The translations under genes were made by a program, and so were the position numbers. The notes under the pieces are model-generated. The model had not been told where the DNA came from, made no database searches, and saw only the letters and a program-made list of their open reading frames with translations. From Mycobacterium interjectum (lineage in GTDB: Bacteria > Actinomycetota > Actinomycetes > Mycobacteriales > Mycobacteriaceae), in contig NZ_LT546237.1 of NCBI RefSeq assembly GCF_900078675.2, positions 3,386,744 to 3,450,743 of the forward strand: a stretch of 64,000 nt of DNA, read 5' to 3'. Positions 61,382 through 64,000 of this stretch are shown in pieces (position 1 is the stretch's first letter; every line of letters begins with the position of its first letter).

Positions 61382-61396
61382 GAGAATAGTATTCTC
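61382..61396. promoter_or_regulatory. Perfect GAGAAT-N3-ATTCTC operator between ligase and [2Fe-2S] ferredoxin
   Basis: GAGAATAGTATTCTC is a perfect palindrome. TATACT, an ideal -10 box for the ferredoxin, follows at 61397-61402, and the ATG at 61408 falls at the expected transcription start. A repressor here would control both divergent genes. Confidence 0.75.
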
Positions 61397-61407
61397 TATA
61401 CTGAAGA

Positions 61408-61773
61408 ATGCAAGTACGGGAGGGGGCGGTCATGGTGACGGTCACCACGATCATCGAGGAGACTTTCCGGTTGGCAGATCCCGCATCCAAGAATGGCGCC
61501 GAGGTCGGCACGGTGACGATCCACCTCGACCGGAGGAAGGTGACGGTGCCGCGGGTCCCCGGCGAGACGCTGTTGGAGAGCGCGCGGCGGGCCGGCCTCG
61601 AACCGCCCTTCAGCTGCGAGGCCGGCAATTGCGGCACGTGCATGGCCCGGCTTGAGGAAGGCCACGCGACCATGCGGGTCAACGACGCTCTCGACGAGGA
61701 CGAAGTGGCCGAGGGCTACATTTTGACGTGCCAGGGCGTGCCCGACACCTCGGTCACGGTGCGCTACGAGTAG
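61408..61773 (+). CDS. [2Fe-2S] plant-type ferredoxin
   Basis: The 121-residue protein has the CEAGNCGTC motif and a later cysteine in ILTCQG, the four ligands of a plant-type [2Fe-2S] cluster. It is the type that serves Rieske oxygenases, and the operator it shares with the Rieske operon supports that partnership. ATG 61408 lies 5 nt past a TATACT -10 box and could be leaderless; ATG 61432, with AGGGGG 5 nt upstream, is the alternative and may be the true start. Confidence 0.9.
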   Translation: MQVREGAVMVTVTTIIEETFRLADPASKNGAEVGTVTIHLDRRKVTVPRVPGETLLESARRAGLEPPFSCEAGNCGTCMARLEEGHATMRVNDALDEDEVAEGYILTCQGVPDTSVTVRYE

Positions 61774-61795
61774 CAGTCACTGAGAGGCGGCGACA

Positions 61796-62110
61796 ATGGC
61801 CAAGGGGATCATGCTCGTGGAAAGTGTGCCCAGTTCGCCCGATCGCGAAGACGAGTACAACACCTGGTACGACGAAATACACATACCGGAACTGCTAAAG
61901 CTCGACGGTATCGTCGCGGCGCGGCGGCTTCGCCCGGTCGCCGGCAACGGGCCGTATGTCGCCATCTACGAACTCGAGGGCGACGACCTGCAGGCCATCC
62001 TGGACAACATGATCGCCAACGCCGGCCAGCTGCACATGTCCGATGCCCTGCAACTGGATCCCGCACCCGTCCCGCGACTGCTCGAGACGACCATCGAGTG
62101 TGGTCGCTAG
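61796..62110 (+). CDS. Small dimeric alpha/beta-barrel (DUF4286/EthD-like) protein
   Basis: The 104-residue protein has IMLVESVPSSPDREDEYNTW and YDEIHIPELLKLDGI, which match DUF4286-like proteins of the ferredoxin-like fold. Function is unknown. It follows the [2Fe-2S] ferredoxin by 22 bp, so probably is co-expressed with it. Like the DUF1330 protein at 6217, it may aid an oxygenase or handle a small substrate. Confidence 0.75.
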   Translation: MAKGIMLVESVPSSPDREDEYNTWYDEIHIPELLKLDGIVAARRLRPVAGNGPYVAIYELEGDDLQAILDNMIANAGQLHMSDALQLDPAPVPRLLETTIECGR

Positions 62111-62889
62111 CAGCCGGGCAGTGCGGCGAGCGTGGCGGCCAACCGTTCGAGTTGCCTTATACCAGAGGTGAACTCGCTGCCGATCGGCAGCAACAGCGTG
62201 ACATGATCGGCGCCTGCGGTCAGCTGCTCGCCCACTTGAGCGGCGATGGCCGTCGGGTCGATCGGGTCACCCTCCATGGACACGCCGACAACCAAGAGCT
62301 TGTCCGGTCCCAGCGTCTGCCGGGCGTGTGCCGTGAACGCGGCGGGCAACATGGCCGGCAATGCCCCGTCGGCGATATCACCAGCCAGCTCAAGCATTTT
62401 CGGTCCGTTCGCGGCGATGATCCTCGGATAGGGCGCGTCGGGCGCCGGCGGCCAGGTGGGGCTGTCCATCCGATTCACGTATTCGCGCATGGTGGCCAAC
62501 GGTCTACCGAATTCTTGGCCGACGCTCGCGGCCTGCTCCGGGTAACCCACCCCCAGACCGAGCACGAACCGGCCCGGGTAGGCCTGGGCCAGTTGGGCGG
62601 CCGCGGCGTGCATGGTCTGCGCCGGCCGCGCCCAGATGTTGGCGATGCACGTGCCGAAAGCCATACTCCCGGTGGCGGACAGCAGCGTGGCCAGTTGCAC
62701 CAGCGCGTCCTTGCCAATGACCTCGTTCGTCCAGACTGCGCGGCATCCGGCGCCTTCCAGCCGGCGGGCGGCCTCGCGCAGTGAATCGGCGGGCGGATTG
62801 CTGGTGAATGAGACCGGTAGGCACACGCCAACAGGTCCCAACGCGTTACGGGCCGCATCGATTACCGGGCTAGCCACGGCGCCGCTCAT
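62107..62889 (-). CDS. F420-dependent luciferase-like oxidoreductase (TIGR03620 type)
   Basis: The 260-residue protein is an LLM-family protein of the F420-linked group (GRFVLGLGVGYPEQ, YPRIIAANGPKMLELAGDIAD). It probably reduces or oxidises a substrate with coenzyme F420. It is coupled by ATGA to the SDR upstream, and its stop meets that of the DUF4286 gene within 4 bp. Confidence 0.85.
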   Translation of the reverse strand: MSGAVASPVIDAARNALGPVGVCLPVSFTSNPPADSLREAARRLEGAGCRAVWTNEVIGKDALVQLATLLSATGSMAFGTCIANIWARPAQTMHAAAAQLAQAYPGRFVLGLGVGYPEQAASVGQEFGRPLATMREYVNRMDSPTWPPAPDAPYPRIIAANGPKMLELAGDIADGALPAMLPAAFTAHARQTLGPDKLLVVGVSMEGDPIDPTAIAAQVGEQLTAGADHVTLLLPIGSEFTSGIRQLERLAATLAALPGC

Positions 62890-63779
62890 TCGCCGAAGTA
62901 ATGGCCGGCATCGAGATCTTCTAGTAGGCCGGGCCGTTCGGGCTTCCAGTCCAGCGTTTTTTGCGTCAGCGCGCTGGACGTCGGGTTGTCCAGAGAGGCG
63001 AATAGGGCGAGGAACCCAAAGTGGCCGGCTTGTTCGGCGGGAATGCTGACCGCCGGCACGCCCAGGTGGCGGGCGATGACCCCGGCGATGTCACGGAACG
63101 GCACCCCTTCGTCGGCCACCCCGTGCAAACGCGTTCCGGCGGGCGCCTTTTCGAGGGCCAACCGATACAGGTGCGCGGCATCGAGGGTGTGCAGACCGGG
63201 CCAGCGGTTGGAGCCGTCGCCGATGTAGGCCGATACCCGGGTGTCGCGGGCCGTCTTGATCAGGTGGTGGGCGAAACCGTGGTGATCCAGGTTGCTGTGC
63301 ACCAGAGGTGATAGCCGGATGACCGAGGAACGCACCCCGCGCTCGGCGAGAGCGATTACCGCGTTCTCGGAGTCGATCCGTGGTCCTGCGGGCAAGGTGT
63401 CGTCTTCGGTCGCAAGGCGCCCCGGCGCGGCGAAGGCGAGCAAGAGGGTTCCCGACGTGCTCACAAACGGCTTGTCGGTGCCGACGAGCGCCTCCCCCAG
63501 GGCCTCCACGGCGCGCAGATCGGCCTGGGCGGCTCCCGCAAAGTCGTCGAAGTCGTGTTTGAAGGCGAGGTGGATGACGCCGTCGGCCGCCGCGGCGGCG
63601 TCCCGCAGGCCGTCGAGGTCGTCGAGATCGCCTATGTGCGGCGTGGCACCGAGGGCGATCAGCGCCGCGGCCCGCTCGTCGGAGCGGGCCAGCCCGGTGA
63701 CTCGATGGCCGGCTTCGAGGAGTTCGGTGACGACGGCAGAACCGATGTGACCGGTCGCGCCGGTGACAAAGACGTGCAT
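62886..63779 (-). CDS. Extended SDR/NAD-dependent epimerase-like protein
   Basis: The 297-residue protein has GATGHIGSAVVTELL at the N-terminus and the extended-SDR layout. The YxxxK motif is not evident: the matching region reads SGTLLLAF, so it may not be a classical reductase. The substrate is unknown. ATG 63779 is coupled to the F420-type gene by ATGA. The gap upstream holds nested inverted repeats. Confidence 0.8.
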   Translation of the reverse strand: MHVFVTGATGHIGSAVVTELLEAGHRVTGLARSDERAAALIALGATPHIGDLDDLDGLRDAAAAADGVIHLAFKHDFDDFAGAAQADLRAVEALGEALVGTDKPFVSTSGTLLLAFAAPGRLATEDDTLPAGPRIDSENAVIALAERGVRSSVIRLSPLVHSNLDHHGFAHHLIKTARDTRVSAYIGDGSNRWPGLHTLDAAHLYRLALEKAPAGTRLHGVADEGVPFRDIAGVIARHLGVPAVSIPAEQAGHFGFLALFASLDNPTSSALTQKTLDWKPERPGLLEDLDAGHYFGE

Positions 63780-63860
63780 GGTGAAAGTCCCTTCTGTTCC
63801 CTCAGGTCGATGCCGTCAAGTCAATGACGGGCCGCCGGGGCTGTCCAAGACCTCTTTCAT

Positions 63861-63905
63861 ATAGCGCGATGCGATTTCGGTATCGCAGCACTAAAACCGC
63901 GCTAT
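63861..63905. promoter_or_regulatory. Nested inverted repeats in the divergent SDR/unknown promoter
   Basis: Outer arms ATAGCGCG (63861-63868) and CGCGCTAT (63898-63905) enclose inner arms TGCGAT (63870-63875) and ATCGCA (63882-63887) around TTCGGT. All arms are perfect. This is a likely operator between the divergent SDR gene and the gene starting at 63946. Confidence 0.5.
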
Positions 63906-63933
63906 TGGCGGACGGCACCACGAGCGGGGCGGC

Positions 63934-63939
63934 TACACT
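63934..63939 (+). promoter_or_regulatory. TACACT -10 box for a leaderless start
   Basis: TACACT is a standard mycobacterial -10 box. The ATG at 63946 lies 7 bp after it, which is where transcription would begin, so the mRNA is probably leaderless. Confidence 0.5.
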
Positions 63940-63945
63940 GGGCGC

Positions 63946-64000
63946 ATGACGGACCCGGTATCTCCGGTCGTGGACCTCGACCTACGGCTGGTCGGCTACT
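63946..64000 (+). CDS. N-terminal end of an unidentified protein (partial)
   Basis: The frame from ATG 63946 starts MTDPVSPVVDLDLRLVGY and runs off the window. Too little is visible for a family call. The absence of a ribosome binding site and the -10 box just before it suggest a leaderless mRNA. Confidence 0.5.
   Translation, partial: MTDPVSPVVDLDLRLVGY

Noticed and set aside
1-64000. Mobile elements, CRISPR arrays and tRNA genes
   Set aside because: No transposase or integrase frames, no regularly spaced direct repeats and no tRNA-like cloverleaf or CCA-ended sequence was seen on either strand.

Overview
The window is high-GC actinobacterial DNA that reads as Mycobacterium, probably a slow grower of the M. 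avium complex type. The pointers are GTG and TTG starts, ATGA-type gene overlaps, TANNNT -10 boxes, an MmcO-type multicopper lipoprotein, a mycofactocin-coupled dehydrogenase, F420-type luciferase-like enzymes and small [3Fe-4S] ferredoxins beside P450s. I see no tRNA, rRNA, insertion sequence, phage gene or CRISPR array. Almost everything is lipid, terpenoid, steroid-like or aromatic catabolism: four P450s, four P450-type ferredoxins, one [2Fe-2S] ferredoxin, a Rieske oxygenase, six acyl-CoA dehydrogenase-type proteins, four enoyl-CoA hydratase or thiolase pairs and fusions, and a CoA-transferase.

Layout. (1) 1-9.3 kb: a ferredoxin, a DUF35-thiolase fusion, a hydrolase, twin beta-hydroxyacid dehydrogenases and a P450-ferredoxin pair on the plus strand; then a converging P450-ferredoxin-DUF1330 set and a TetR gene with its own 30-bp palindrome. 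(2) 9.4-14.0 kb: thiolase, enoyl-CoA hydratase, a newly noticed 48-residue ORF, acyl-CoA dehydrogenase and amidohydrolase, all minus. (3) 14.4-20.2 kb: a plus-strand operon of CMD protein, Rieske oxygenase, small protein, amidohydrolase, SnoaL protein and a long/short acyl-CoA dehydrogenase pair. (4) 20.5-25.7 kb: acyl-CoA dehydrogenase divergent from a TetR gene, then P450 and two SDRs. (5) 25.8-36.0 kb: one minus-strand run TetR, ferredoxin, P450, amidohydrolase, two M24-fold proteins, enoyl-CoA hydratase and a double CoA-transferase, with a divergent-side SDR gene sharing the same operator. (6) 36-42 kb: SDRs, an NMT1-like protein, MmcO, a hydrolase and a cyclase. (7) 42.8-52.7 kb: an mhpA/mhpB/mhpC-type meta-cleavage set with an IclR regulator, a luciferase-like oxidoreductase and two KstD-like flavoproteins. 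(8) 52.9-64 kb: methyltransferase, epoxide hydrolase, MeaB, thiolase, a peptidase-like hydrolase, a ligase and acyl-CoA dehydrogenase operon, [2Fe-2S] ferredoxin, an F420-type enzyme and an SDR.

The main discovery is regulatory. A 15-bp palindrome, GAGAAT-N3-ATTCTC, occurs in eight promoter gaps (four perfect, four degenerate) spread over the whole window. It precedes the P450, Rieske, thiolase, acyl-CoA dehydrogenase and ligase operons and sits in the promoter of the TetR gene at 21807, the best candidate for its ligand. This suggests that regions 1-4 and 8 form one regulon and perhaps one pathway: oxygenase attack, dehydrogenation by SDRs, CoA activation, and beta-oxidation with retro-aldol or thiolytic cleavage. 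A second system has two near-identical 22-bp operators in front of the TetR-P450-M24-CoA-transferase operon and a nearby SDR. Its paired M24 proteins are one with all five metal ligands and one with most lost. The third system is the IclR-controlled mhp-like set with a 24-bp palindrome.

Functions are assigned from motifs and family recognition only; no database search was run. Substrates are unknown throughout.
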